Made by a program: the position numbers and the translations under genes | The notes under the pieces: generated by a model | Databases searched by the model: none | What the model was told of the DNA's origin: nothing | Seen by the model: only the letters and a program-made list of their open reading frames with translations | Source: Halorientalis persicus | GTDB taxonomy: Archaea > Halobacteriota > Halobacteria > Halobacteriales > Haloarculaceae | DNA length: 64,000 nucleotides | Direction of reading: 5' to 3' | Assembly: GCF_900110215.1 (NCBI RefSeq) | Contig: NZ_FOCX01000004.1 | Span: forward strand, 124,001 to 188,000 | In this document: positions 39,173 through 46,863 of the stretch, piece by piece | Numbering within the stretch: the stretch's first letter is position 1 | Layout: every line of letters begins with the position of its first letter

Positions 39173-40033
39173 TCACTCCCGCAGGTCCTGATAGGTCGAC
39201 CGGAGCGTCACCGGCGTCACGTCGGCGGTTTCGGCCGCCTCGGCCTGTGTGAGGTCGTACTCTTCCTGCCGTGCGGCGAGATAGAGACAGCCGGCGGCGA
39301 CGCCTGAGGGGTCCCGACCCGAGACCAGCCCGCGTTCCCGGGCGGTGTCGACGAGCGCGTCGGCCCGGCGCTCGACGGCCTGGGGCAGGTCGAGCCGGCT
39401 GGCGAAACGGGGCAGGTACTCCGCGGGATCGATGGGGCCGGTCGGAAGGCCCAGTTCGCGATTGAGCGCGTCGTAGGCCGCGGTGAGTTCGGCCTCGGAG
39501 GCGCGGGCGGCGTCGACCACTTCGTCGAGCGTCCGCGAGACCGAGGCGGTCCGGCAGGTCGCGTAGACGACGGCCGCGGTGAACCCCTCGATGGAGCGAC
39601 CCCGGAGGAGGTCTTCGCTCTGTGCGGACTCGAAGAGGACGCAGGACTGATCGCGAACGTGGTCGGTCAGGTCGAGCGCGCTGACGAGCCGGCGGATCTC
39701 ACCGAAGGCGTACACCCGGTTGCGCTCTGCCTTGGACTTGATACGAGACCGGTTGTGCTGGCGGCGCATCCGGGCGAACCGACGGCGCTTGCGTCCCTTG
39801 AGGCGGGTCGACCGGCCGATCTCCGTGGTGAGACCGCGGTCGTGACGCGACCGGGTCAGCGGCGCACCGGTCCGTTCTTTCTCGGTCTCGTCGTCGGCGA
39901 AACTCCGCCACTCGGGCCCGCGGTCGATGTTGTCTTCCGCGACGACGAGGCCACACTCTCCACACACCGTTTCACTCTCGCCCTCGCGGAGTCTACCCTC
40001 ACACTCCGGACAGCACTGCGTTGACGTAGCCAT
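39173..40033 (-). CDS. tfb: Transcription initiation factor TFB (TFIIB homologue)
   Basis: A 286-residue TFB. The N-terminal zinc ribbon is CPECEGRL...CGECGLV. A B-finger/linker region follows (RGPEWRSF...GAPLTRSRHDRGLTTEIG), then two cyclin-like repeats ending in the helix-turn-helix LTQAEAAETADVTPVTLRSTYQDL. It recruits RNA polymerase to TBP-bound promoters. Haloarchaea have several TFBs that select promoter sets, and the rather short length suggests one of the specialised paralogues. The ATG at 40033 matches a TATA-like box 28-37 bp upstream. Confidence 0.95.
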   Translation of the reverse strand: MATSTQCCPECEGRLREGESETVCGECGLVVAEDNIDRGPEWRSFADDETEKERTGAPLTRSRHDRGLTTEIGRSTRLKGRKRRRFARMRRQHNRSRIKSKAERNRVYAFGEIRRLVSALDLTDHVRDQSCVLFESAQSEDLLRGRSIEGFTAAVVYATCRTASVSRTLDEVVDAARASEAELTAAYDALNRELGLPTGPIDPAEYLPRFASRLDLPQAVERRADALVDTARERGLVSGRDPSGVAAGCLYLAARQEEYDLTQAEAAETADVTPVTLRSTYQDLRE

Positions 40034-40060
40034 CTTACAGTCGAAGGTTGGCCCGGGATC

Positions 40061-40070
40061 ACTATTTAAA
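40061..40070 (-). promoter_or_regulatory. TATA box of the tfb gene
   Basis: Minus-strand TTTAAATAGT stands 28-37 bp before the tfb ATG in a GC-rich region, giving a near-leaderless transcript. Confidence 0.7.
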
Positions 40071-40112
40071 GACCGTCCGAGCGGCCCGGAAACGCCCGAA
40101 ACCGGCCGGACG

Positions 40113-40135
40113 AACGTACCGGTAACCGGTACGTT
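40113..40135. promoter_or_regulatory. Perfect 10-bp-arm palindrome between tfb and its divergent neighbour
   Basis: AACGTACCGG and CCGGTACGTT flank a TAA spacer. The dyad lies about 43 bp from the tfb TATA box and 53 bp from the TATA-like box of the gene at 40220, midway between the two divergent promoters. It is a good candidate operator for one or both. Confidence 0.6.
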
Positions 40136-40187
40136 TGGAGCGAGCGAGCGGCGCTCCCGCGGAACTGTCCTCGTGCGGGTCCACGAA

Positions 40188-40195
40188 CATTTATT
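40188..40195 (+). promoter_or_regulatory. TATA-like box of the gene at 40220
   Basis: CATTTATT lies 25-32 bp before the ATG, consistent with a leaderless mRNA. Confidence 0.6.
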
Positions 40196-40219
40196 GGGGA
40201 GATAGCGGAACCGCCGCGT

Positions 40220-40726
40220 ATGGGGTTGTCGGACATCGCCGCAGGGGTGGAGGTGACGACGGAGCAGCGGGACCGTGGCGTGGCGACCGTCGACGAGACC
40301 GACGCGGACCTCGCCGAGCGCCTGGCAGACCACGCGGACGCGCTTCCCTGCGAGCCGGCGGTGGCCGCGACGGTCGTCGAGGTGTACGCCGAGGGCCGCT
40401 CTATCGAGACGGCGGCAAGCGTCGCCGAGGTCGCGCCGACGACGGCCGCGAAGACGTTACATCTGTGTGGCGAACAGGTCTCGCCGCTGGGCCCGACGGG
40501 ACGTGAGATCGTCCGGGACTGGATGGACGCGGAACTGTCCCGGACCGAGGCGATGGAGCTGGCCGGGGCCAGCGAGCGGGCGTTCGCGCTGGCGGCGTAC
40601 GTCGAGACCCACGAGCCGATTCCGGCGGTACGGGAGGCCGTCGCGGCGACGCTCTCGCGGGGGCTCGGCGGGGAGGAACCGCTGGACGAGGCGATGAGTA
40701 GCGTGAGCGACCTGCGCGAGCCGTAG
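40220..40726 (+). CDS. Conserved haloarchaeal protein with HTH-like region
   Basis: A 168-residue helical protein (MGLSDIAAGVEVTTEQRDRG). The segment RSIETAASVAEVAPTTAAKTLHLCGE (about residues 60-85) and the later LSRTEAMELAGASERAFALAAYV both read like helix-turn-helix units, so DNA binding is plausible. It is divergent from tfb across a region containing a perfect palindrome, suggesting that it or TFB is controlled there. The last ~50 bp of the gene are repeated in decayed form just downstream. The family function is unknown to me. Confidence 0.6.
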   Translation: MGLSDIAAGVEVTTEQRDRGVATVDETDADLAERLADHADALPCEPAVAATVVEVYAEGRSIETAASVAEVAPTTAAKTLHLCGEQVSPLGPTGREIVRDWMDAELSRTEAMELAGASERAFALAAYVETHEPIPAVREAVAATLSRGLGGEEPLDEAMSSVSDLREP

Positions 40727-40790
40727 GTGAAGCGTTCGTCGCTGAGACTGCGAGTGAGTATCGTCGCCGACCTGCGTGAGTCCTAGACGG
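40681..40790 (+). repeat. Decayed 60-bp-period tandem duplication of a gene end
   Basis: 40681-40730 and 40741-40790 align position by position, best in CCTGCGCGAG against CCTGCGTGAG. The second copy keeps the reading frame and ends in a TAG exactly 60 bp after the real stop. It looks like an old tandem duplication of the 3' end of the gene at 40220. Confidence 0.5.
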
Positions 40791-40850
40791 GCGGTCGTCA
40801 CTGTGGGAGTTCTGGGGACCAGTTAAGGGACATCGGGCCTTGCATATGGT

Positions 40851-41780
40851 ATGCGCGTACTGGTGACCGGTGCGACGGGATTCGTCGGCGGCCACCTCGT
40901 GCCGGCGCTCCTGGCGGCCGACCACGACGTGTCGGTGCTGGTCCGTGACCGTGCGGGCTACGACGGGCCCGACGACGTGACGGTCTTCGAGGGCGACCTG
41001 CTCGAACCCGGGAGTTTCGACGACGCCCTCGACGGCGTCGAGGCGGCGTACTACCTGGTCCACTCGATGCGGGCGGGGCCGGATTACGCCGAACGGGATC
41101 GGCGAGCGGCGTCGAACTTCGTCGCCGCGGCCGACGATGCCGGCGTCGAGAGAGTGCTCTACCTCGGTGGACTGGGCGAGGAGCGCGACCGGCTCTCGGA
41201 ACACCTCAAGTCACGGCGGGAGGTCGAACACATCCTGGCGGACGCGGACTTCGCGTTGACGAGTCTCCGGGCGGCGATCATCGTGGGCGACGGCAGCGCC
41301 AGCTTCGAGATGGTCCGGCAGCTGGCGGTTCGCCTGCCGGTGATGGTCACGCCCCAGTGGGTCGACACGCCCTGTCAGCCCATCGCGATCGACGACGTGG
41401 TGACGTATCTGGTCAGGGTCCTCGACGTGCCCGAACTCGCCGGGCGAACGGTCGAGATCGGCGGCCCGGAAGTCATGAGCTACAAGGAGGTGATGGCCCG
41501 GACGGCCGAGATCGTCACCGGCCGGCGGCCGGTGATCGTCCCGGTGCCCGTGCTGACGCCGAAACTCTCGGCGTACTGGGTGAACCTCGTGACCGACGTG
41601 CCGCGCTCCGTCGCCCATCCCCTGATTCTGGGACTGAAGAACGCGGTGGTGGTGCAAGACGACAGCGTTCGCGAGTACCTGCCCATCGAGCTGACGCCGT
41701 TCGAGACGGCGGTGCGGCGGGCGGTCGGCGACGGTGCCGACACCCCCGAGCCGAAGTCGGTCGCCGCGGGGGAGCGGTGA
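40851..41780 (+). CDS. NAD(P)-binding atypical SDR (complex I NDUFA9-like)
   Basis: A 309-residue extended/atypical SDR: Rossmann LVTGATGFVGGHLVPALLA, AAYYLVHSM, LYLGGLGEERDRLSEHLKSRREVEHIL, and VIVPVPVLTPKLSAYWVNLVTDVPRSVAHPLILGL near the C-terminus. This matches the NDUFA9/YwnB-like NAD(P)H-binding group. Such proteins bind nucleotide without well-defined catalysis and may act in quinone or carotenoid-related metabolism. It overlaps the next membrane-protein gene (TGATG), so the two are coupled. Confidence 0.88.
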   Translation: MRVLVTGATGFVGGHLVPALLAADHDVSVLVRDRAGYDGPDDVTVFEGDLLEPGSFDDALDGVEAAYYLVHSMRAGPDYAERDRRAASNFVAAADDAGVERVLYLGGLGEERDRLSEHLKSRREVEHILADADFALTSLRAAIIVGDGSASFEMVRQLAVRLPVMVTPQWVDTPCQPIAIDDVVTYLVRVLDVPELAGRTVEIGGPEVMSYKEVMARTAEIVTGRRPVIVPVPVLTPKLSAYWVNLVTDVPRSVAHPLILGLKNAVVVQDDSVREYLPIELTPFETAVRRAVGDGADTPEPKSVAAGER

Positions 41781-42499
41781 TGGAACCCGAATACGGGGAG
41801 ACTTGGACCTACGAGAGCATCGTGGGGGCACTGCCGGGCATCGATGTCTCGACGCGAGCGGCCGTCTTTATCCAGTTTCTCGTCTTCGAGGTTGCAGTCC
41901 TCGTGCTGGCGGCGATCTACGACCTCTGGGTGGCGGCGGCCGCGGGCACCGTCGCGGTCGTCGTCGCCAGTGCCGGCAGCGTCGAGATGCTCCGGATCAG
42001 CCGGTTCGTCCGCGGTGAGGCCGTGCCAGAGAGCTACCGCCGCCTGCTGTTCGGGTCCAGCGTCGAGGTCGTCCTCTCGGTGCTGGCGTACGTGGCGCTG
42101 ATCACGCACCTGTTCGTGTTCGACCCGCGCTCGGGGACGCCGCTGCTGACCACGCTGTTCGGCCCGGAACCACCGATCCTCGTGGTCTATCTGGTCTTGC
42201 TGGTGCTGTGGGACGTGTGTTACCGCATCGGGACGGGCTGGTGGGCCAGCGTCGTGGCACTGTGGCGGTCGGTCCGCTACCGGTTCGACCCGGCGACGGC
42301 CCGGGCGCTCCAGCGGGCCGATCTGGAGACGATGGGCTTTGGCGTCCTCCAACTGGTGCTGGTTCCGTTTCTCGCCTCGGCACCAGTCCTCCGGACGGCC
42401 GTCGTCGGACACGTCCTGGCCGTCACTGTCGTGACGGGCACGTCGATACTGTTCTTGCGGGTCCGGACAGAAACAGCTACTCCGAGTTCATCTCCTTGA
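41780..42499 (+). CDS. Multi-pass membrane protein, conserved hypothetical
   Basis: A 239-residue membrane protein with about six helices (VFIQFLVFEVAVLVLAAIYD, AAAAGTVAVVVASAGSVEML, VEVVLSVLAYVALITHLFVF, ILVVYLVLLVLWDVCYRIG, FGVLQLVLVPFLA, VVGHVLAVTVVTGTSILFL). The ATG at 41780 overlaps the stop of the SDR gene. The 3' end overlaps the convergent DUF5786 gene by 23 bp. No family with known function is recognised. Co-translation with an NDUFA9-like protein hints at a membrane redox partner, but this is speculative. Confidence 0.65.
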   Translation: MEPEYGETWTYESIVGALPGIDVSTRAAVFIQFLVFEVAVLVLAAIYDLWVAAAAGTVAVVVASAGSVEMLRISRFVRGEAVPESYRRLLFGSSVEVVLSVLAYVALITHLFVFDPRSGTPLLTTLFGPEPPILVVYLVLLVLWDVCYRIGTGWWASVVALWRSVRYRFDPATARALQRADLETMGFGVLQLVLVPFLASAPVLRTAVVGHVLAVTVVTGTSILFLRVRTETATPSSSP

Positions 42500-42650
42500 A
42501 CTGGTCGAGGAGATCCTCCGTGGACTCGCCGCTGTCGTACTCGACCTCGCCGTGGTAGTTCGTCCGCTCGTCGTCGAAGTCAGCGTCTACCTCGCTGTTT
42601 TTCCGCTCACGGCGCTCGTGCTCTTCCTCGTCGTAGGCACCCATCGACAT
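42477..42650 (-). CDS. DUF5786 family small protein
   Basis: A 57-residue highly charged protein (MSMGAYDEEEHERRERKNSE... VEYDSGESTEDLLDQFKEM). The sequence is characteristic of the haloarchaeal family DUF5786, whose function is unknown. It is probably unstructured at the start with a short C-terminal helix. The last 23 bp overlap the end of the membrane-protein gene on the other strand, so the two transcripts run through each other. Confidence 0.85.
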   Translation of the reverse strand: MSMGAYDEEEHERRERKNSEVDADFDDERTNYHGEVEYDSGESTEDLLDQFKEMNSE

Positions 42651-42747
42651 TGTTACTCACACCCACGCTAGGCGGTAGCTGACTATGAATGTAACGGTAA
42701 ATAATAGGATTGTTGATGTTTTACCGATAGCGCGCTCGTCGGGCCGG

Positions 42748-44757
42748 CTACGAGCCCTCGAGCGCGACGGTCCGGGTTCGGTTCCAGGTGCGTTCGTCGA
42801 CGACGACCAGTTCGTCGCGGCCGAAGACGTACATGAAGTCGTCGACGTACATCGCACGCGTGGCCGCACCGTCGGTGTCGACCGTCGTTTTCAGCGCGAG
42901 GTCACCGTCGCTGTAGTCGACGATCTTCCCGCCCTGTCCGGTCGGCAGGAAGAAGACCTCGTGGCGGCGGTCGAGCAGGAACGCGTGGTGGGTTTCGGAG
43001 ATGGCAGACCAGCCCGCGCCGAACAGCCGATCGTCGTCGATGGTCGGGTCGGACGTGTCGGACACGTCGAACAGCACGGCCTTGACCTGCCCGTCCTCCT
43101 GGCCGATGCCGAGGACGTGGTTCTCGTCGACGGGGTGGAGATACGAGGAAAAGCCCGGGAGTTCGAGTTTGCCGACTTCCTCGGGATTCCGGGGATCGGA
43201 CACGTCGACGACGTGGAAGGGGTCGACCCGCCGGAACGTGACGACGTAGGCGGTGTCACCGACGTAGCGGACGGCGAACACCTCCTCGTTCAGTCCCATG
43301 CCTTTCGCGGCACCGAGCCGATCCAGACTCTCGGCGTCCAGCGTGTAGAGGTCGTTGGCCGACTGGGCACTCCCCGCGGCCGGCACCGTCGTCGTGATCC
43401 GGAGCGTCCCCGCCTCTTCCGAGAGGGAGAACTGGTTCAACGGTCGGCCCGGCACCGTCCCGACGGTCTCGACGGCGAGGTCGGTGCCGTCGACGCCGAC
43501 CCGGACGATGCCCGTCGTGAGCAGGTCGCGCTGGTTGGCCCCGAGGTACGACCGGTAGTCGTTCCGGATCTCGCTGGCCACGCGGTCGCGTTTCGACTGG
43601 TTCAGGGTAGCGAGGTACTGCCCGAGGATGCGGTTGGCCTCCCGCTCTTTCGAGGTCGCGGAGATGTTGTATCCCTGAATCTCTTCGAGTCGGTCGACCG
43701 CCCACGGCGGGAGCCGGTCGGCCTGCCGTTCGAGCAGGAAGTCCACCCTGCGTTCGCCCCGCTCACTGCGTTCGGTGTAGGTCACGTACAGCGACCGGTT
43801 GGACATGTAGACCGCCGTGTCGTCCTGCGTACCGACGAAGCTGATCGCGTCACCGACCGCGCCGTTCTCGGCGTCGAGTGCGAGCGCCGAGTAGGTTGCG
43901 TCGACCGGCACCTGCCGCGTCGGCCGATAGATGTCGTCACAACCGATGGCCGCGTCGCCGCCCAGCGGTTCCACCGGACAGGGGTCGTCGACCGACACCG
44001 ACGACCGCGTGACCAGGTAGAGCCGCCCGTCGCGTTCGCGCGCGGTGACGACCTCGTCTTCGAGGGGATGGGTCCAGACCTGCGTCGGCGCGGCCGGATC
44101 ACTCACGTCGTACCCTCGCACCGCGTCGTTCTCGATGACGACGAGCGTGTCCTCGACCTGCAGGAGTCGGCCGCTGGCGTCGATCGACCCGATCTCTTCG
44201 GGTGCCTCGGGTGGGGTCGCCGAGAGGACGTTGGTTTCGTCGTCGCCGTAGTCCGGTCGGCGTGGCTCCCCCCACGGCTCGAACCGCTGTCGCTGTGCCG
44301 AGTAGTAGACGTGTCGCCCGTCGGTCTTCAGGATGTCCGGCTCCTGAAGGCCCGCTACCTGGACGTTCGTGTTCGAGACGCGCTCGGGGGCGCTCTCACT
44401 GCCAGCCCCGCCCGACGCACTTTCGCTCTCGGCTGTGTCGGTCCGTGCTGGCATGGGCTGTTCGAGGGTCGGCTCTCCGCTGACGGCGGTCGGTTGGGCC
44501 GTGAACCGGACGCGCCGCACCCGAAACGGCGTGTCGACCGCCGCGAGCCGCTGGCCGCGCTGGACGTACGCCGCGACCGCCGCTTCGCTCTCGAACTGTG
44601 TCACCGTCGCGTTGTCGCTCGGCGCGCCGTCGCTGTCGTTCGCCACGTCCGCCGGCGGGCGCGTGGTGGCACCGCCCAGCGCCAGCGCACCGGCGACCAC
44701 GACGGCGGTGATGACGACGACCGCGAATCCCGTCTTCGTGAGCCGAGTCCGTTCCAT
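42748..44757 (-). CDS. Secreted, membrane-anchored beta-propeller protein
   Basis: A 669-residue surface protein. It has an N-terminal membrane anchor or uncleaved signal (LTKTGFAVVVITAVVVAGALALGG), a short low-complexity linker, then repeated propeller blades with motifs such as LQEPDILKTDGRHVYY, GRLLQVEDTLVVIENDAVRGYDVSDP, FHVVDVSDPRNPEEVGKLELPGFSSYLHPVDENHVLGIG and VKAVLFDVSD. It fits the family of secreted proteins with a C-terminal propeller distantly related to WD-40. The ATG at 44757 fits the TATA-like box at 44778-44785; a GTG at 44772 is less likely. The ligand is unknown. Confidence 0.88.
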   Translation of the reverse strand: MERTRLTKTGFAVVVITAVVVAGALALGGATTRPPADVANDSDGAPSDNATVTQFESEAAVAAYVQRGQRLAAVDTPFRVRRVRFTAQPTAVSGEPTLEQPMPARTDTAESESASGGAGSESAPERVSNTNVQVAGLQEPDILKTDGRHVYYSAQRQRFEPWGEPRRPDYGDDETNVLSATPPEAPEEIGSIDASGRLLQVEDTLVVIENDAVRGYDVSDPAAPTQVWTHPLEDEVVTARERDGRLYLVTRSSVSVDDPCPVEPLGGDAAIGCDDIYRPTRQVPVDATYSALALDAENGAVGDAISFVGTQDDTAVYMSNRSLYVTYTERSERGERRVDFLLERQADRLPPWAVDRLEEIQGYNISATSKEREANRILGQYLATLNQSKRDRVASEIRNDYRSYLGANQRDLLTTGIVRVGVDGTDLAVETVGTVPGRPLNQFSLSEEAGTLRITTTVPAAGSAQSANDLYTLDAESLDRLGAAKGMGLNEEVFAVRYVGDTAYVVTFRRVDPFHVVDVSDPRNPEEVGKLELPGFSSYLHPVDENHVLGIGQEDGQVKAVLFDVSDTSDPTIDDDRLFGAGWSAISETHHAFLLDRRHEVFFLPTGQGGKIVDYSDGDLALKTTVDTDGAATRAMYVDDFMYVFGRDELVVVDERTWNRTRTVALEGS

Positions 44758-44777
44758 ACGGGCGACTCCCACAGCCG

Positions 44778-44785
44778 CGATAAAG
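44778..44785 (-). promoter_or_regulatory. TATA-like box of the beta-propeller gene
   Basis: Minus-strand CTTTATCG lies 21-28 bp before the ATG at 44757, supporting that start. Confidence 0.55.
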
Positions 44786-44883
44786 GTTATATCGTTGACT
44801 CAAAGGGCCGTTTGACTCTCCGGCTATACGACGGACCGACACCGATCGAATCGCCGAACGCCGCTGTCAGCGACGCTCGCCCC

Positions 44884-45171
44884 TCAGAACGAGACCTGCT
44901 CGTGGCCGTCCTCGCCGAGACAGGACGGGTCGCGGTCGCTGTACCCTTTCCGGCCGATGGCGTTGCTGCTGACGGCCGACAGCGTCGCCAGGCGCAGGTC
45001 CTCGGCCGTCTCGAAGGTCTCGCTGTCGAGTCGCCCCAGCACGTCGCCCAGCTGTTCGTCGCCGTTGGGCAGTTCGAGTTCGATGTCCCCGTACTCCTCG
45101 ATGACTTCCTCGGTCGTCGCCGGGTACGCCTGCGCACCGATCCGGTCGTCCAGCCCACTCAGTAGTCGCAT
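44884..45171 (-). CDS. DUF5789 family protein
   Basis: A 95-residue protein with the pattern YPATTEEVIEEYGDIELELPNG, LGDVLGRLDSETFETAEDLRL and AIGRKGYSDRDPS, which I recognise as haloarchaeal family DUF5789. It is small, acidic and soluble. Function unknown. It is monocistronic with its own TATA-like box at 45196-45203. Confidence 0.85.
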   Translation of the reverse strand: MRLLSGLDDRIGAQAYPATTEEVIEEYGDIELELPNGDEQLGDVLGRLDSETFETAEDLRLATLSAVSSNAIGRKGYSDRDPSCLGEDGHEQVSF

Positions 45172-45195
45172 ACATTTCAGTCGTTAATGGTCGTT

Positions 45196-45203
45196 CATAA
45201 ACG
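45196..45203 (-). promoter_or_regulatory. TATA-like box of the DUF5789 gene
   Basis: Minus-strand CGTTTATG lies 25-32 bp before the ATG at 45171. Confidence 0.6.
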
Positions 45204-45278
45204 TTCGCTATCGAGTCTTCTAGTGACATTAAGGGCCACGACCGGAAGCGCGATGGGGGCGGGGGACACAGCGCCGGC

Positions 45279-46052
45279 ATGGTCGTCGCGGATGTACACG
45301 TTCACACGACGCGCTCGGACGGGACGCTGACCCTCGACGCGGTGCCGGCGGCGGCTCGCTCGGCCGGTGTCGAGGTCGTGGCGCTGACCGATCACGACCG
45401 GATCCAGCCCACACTCGACGCGCCCGTCGTCGAGCGCGAGGGGATCACTCTCGTCCACGGGATCGAACTCCGGGTCGACGCCGGCGATTTGCGGGTCGAC
45501 CTGCTGGGCTACGGCGTCGAACGGACGCCCGCGCTCACGGAACTGGTCGAGAAAATCCAGCGTGACCGCGCGGAACGGGGCCGAACCATCATCGAGTGTG
45601 TCGAGAACCGGCTCGGCGTGGCACTCGACGTGGAACCGCGGCCAGGGCTGGGTCGGCCGCACATCGCCCGTGCCGTCGCGGAGAGCCCCGCCGACTACGG
45701 CTATCAGGACGCGTTCGACCACCTGATCGGCGACGACTGTCCCTGCTACGTCGCCCGCGACATCCCGACCTTCGAACGCGGCCGCGAGGTCCTGGCCGAG
45801 GCCTGTGGCGTGGTCGGCCTGGCACATCCGCTCCGGTACGGGGACCCTGAAGCCGCGCTCGATCTGACGGGCGACCTCGACGCCGTCGAGCGCTACTATC
45901 CCTACGCGCACGACGCCGACCCGACCCCGGTCGACCGGGCTATCGAGGCCCACGACCTGCTCGTGACCGGTGGGAGCGACGCTCACGACGAAGTGCTGGG
46001 CCGAGCCGGACTGGACCGGGCGGCGACCGAGCGATTGCTCGCCACACTCTGA
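45279..46052 (+). CDS. PHP-domain phosphoesterase
   Basis: A 257-residue PHP protein. It has the metal-binding motifs DVHVHTTRSDGTLTLDAV (residues ~4-21), ALTDHDRI, LVHGIELRVDAGDLRVDLLGYG, GLAHPLRYG and the C-terminal TGGSDAHDEV. Nearly all PHP metal ligands are visible, so it should be an active metal-dependent phosphoesterase, perhaps on a nucleotide such as 3',5'-nucleoside bisphosphate. The ATG follows a GC-rich 107-bp gap shared with the divergent DUF5789 gene. Confidence 0.9.
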   Translation: MVVADVHVHTTRSDGTLTLDAVPAAARSAGVEVVALTDHDRIQPTLDAPVVEREGITLVHGIELRVDAGDLRVDLLGYGVERTPALTELVEKIQRDRAERGRTIIECVENRLGVALDVEPRPGLGRPHIARAVAESPADYGYQDAFDHLIGDDCPCYVARDIPTFERGREVLAEACGVVGLAHPLRYGDPEAALDLTGDLDAVERYYPYAHDADPTPVDRAIEAHDLLVTGGSDAHDEVLGRAGLDRAATERLLATL

Positions 46053-46114
46053 CCGTCAGACAGTCGGCTGACGGGTTCGCAGGGTTCAAAGCCACGGGCG
46101 TTCTAGACTGGGAT

Positions 46115-46279
46115 ATGCGGTGTCACTACTGCGACCGCGACGCGGACATCGCGGTCGAGAAAGACGGCGTCAAGGTGGGCGTGTGTGAGACGCACTTCCG
46201 CGAACAGATGGAGTCGCTCGCCGACAGCGACGCCATCGCGAACCTCGAAGAGGAACTCGACATCGACGGCCACGAGTAA
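46115..46279 (+). CDS. DUF6757 family small zinc-finger-like protein
   Basis: A 54-residue protein: MRCHYCDRDADIAVEKDG, then KVGVCETHFREQMESLADS. The CxxC and CxxH spacing looks like a small treble-clef or rubredoxin-like zinc site. The sequence fits the haloarchaeal family DUF6757. Function unknown. It lies between the PHP gene and a cupin gene, all on the plus strand, 62 and 57 bp away. Confidence 0.85.
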   Translation: MRCHYCDRDADIAVEKDGVKVGVCETHFREQMESLADSDAIANLEEELDIDGHE

Positions 46280-46336
46280 GTCCGCCGCCGAGTCGACCGC
46301 CTGTAGACTTTTGATCCCGGCTCGCAAAGCCCGAGT

Positions 46337-46804
46337 ATGAAGCGAGCCACAGTCGACGACGTGGACGACCGGATGGGACCGGCCGACACCAAGCGCAAGG
46401 TCGGCGACGCCGTCGGCGCGACCGACATGGCGCTGAACTACTACGAACTCGAACCCGGCGACAGCTTCGGCTTCGGCTACCACCGCCACAGCGACCAGGA
46501 AGAAGTGTTCTACATCGCCGAGGGCACCGTGACCTTCGACACGGAAGACGGCGAGATCGAGGCCACGGCGGGCGAGTGCGTCCGCTTCGCTCCCGGCGAG
46601 TGGCAACTCGGCACCAACGAGGGCGACGAGCCCGTGGTCGCGCTCGCCATGGGCGCGCCACAGGAGATGGGCGAGACCGAGATGCTCCGCCACTGTGCCG
46701 ACTGTGACGGCCAGACCGAACAGGAGCTAGAACTCACCGACGACCGCGACGCCATTCTGACGGTCTGTGCCGAGTGTGGGGCCGAAACTGGCCGGTTCGA
46801 GTAG
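46337..46804 (+). CDS. Cupin protein with C-terminal zinc-ribbon-like tail
   Basis: A 155-residue protein. The cupin core is at residues ~35-110 (LEPGDSFGFGYHRHSDQEEVFYIAEG when read in pieces; AGECVRFAPGEWQLGTN). A short C-terminal zinc-ribbon follows, with CADC and CAEC pairs at about residues 119 and 146. The cupin metal site is plausible. The ribbon suggests binding to another macromolecule or self-association. Function unknown. Confidence 0.82.
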   Translation: MKRATVDDVDDRMGPADTKRKVGDAVGATDMALNYYELEPGDSFGFGYHRHSDQEEVFYIAEGTVTFDTEDGEIEATAGECVRFAPGEWQLGTNEGDEPVVALAMGAPQEMGETEMLRHCADCDGQTEQELELTDDRDAILTVCAECGAETGRFE

Positions 46805-46863
46805 AATAGACTGCGAACCTGGTCACTGCCCGCGTTCGCACCGAACTCGCACCGCCTAGGGCG

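Noticed and set aside
42685-45165. Plus-strand open frame of about 800 codons opposite the beta-propeller gene
   Set aside because: The translation is valine/arginine/aspartate-rich without domain features, while the minus strand gives a clear secreted propeller with its own TATA-like box.
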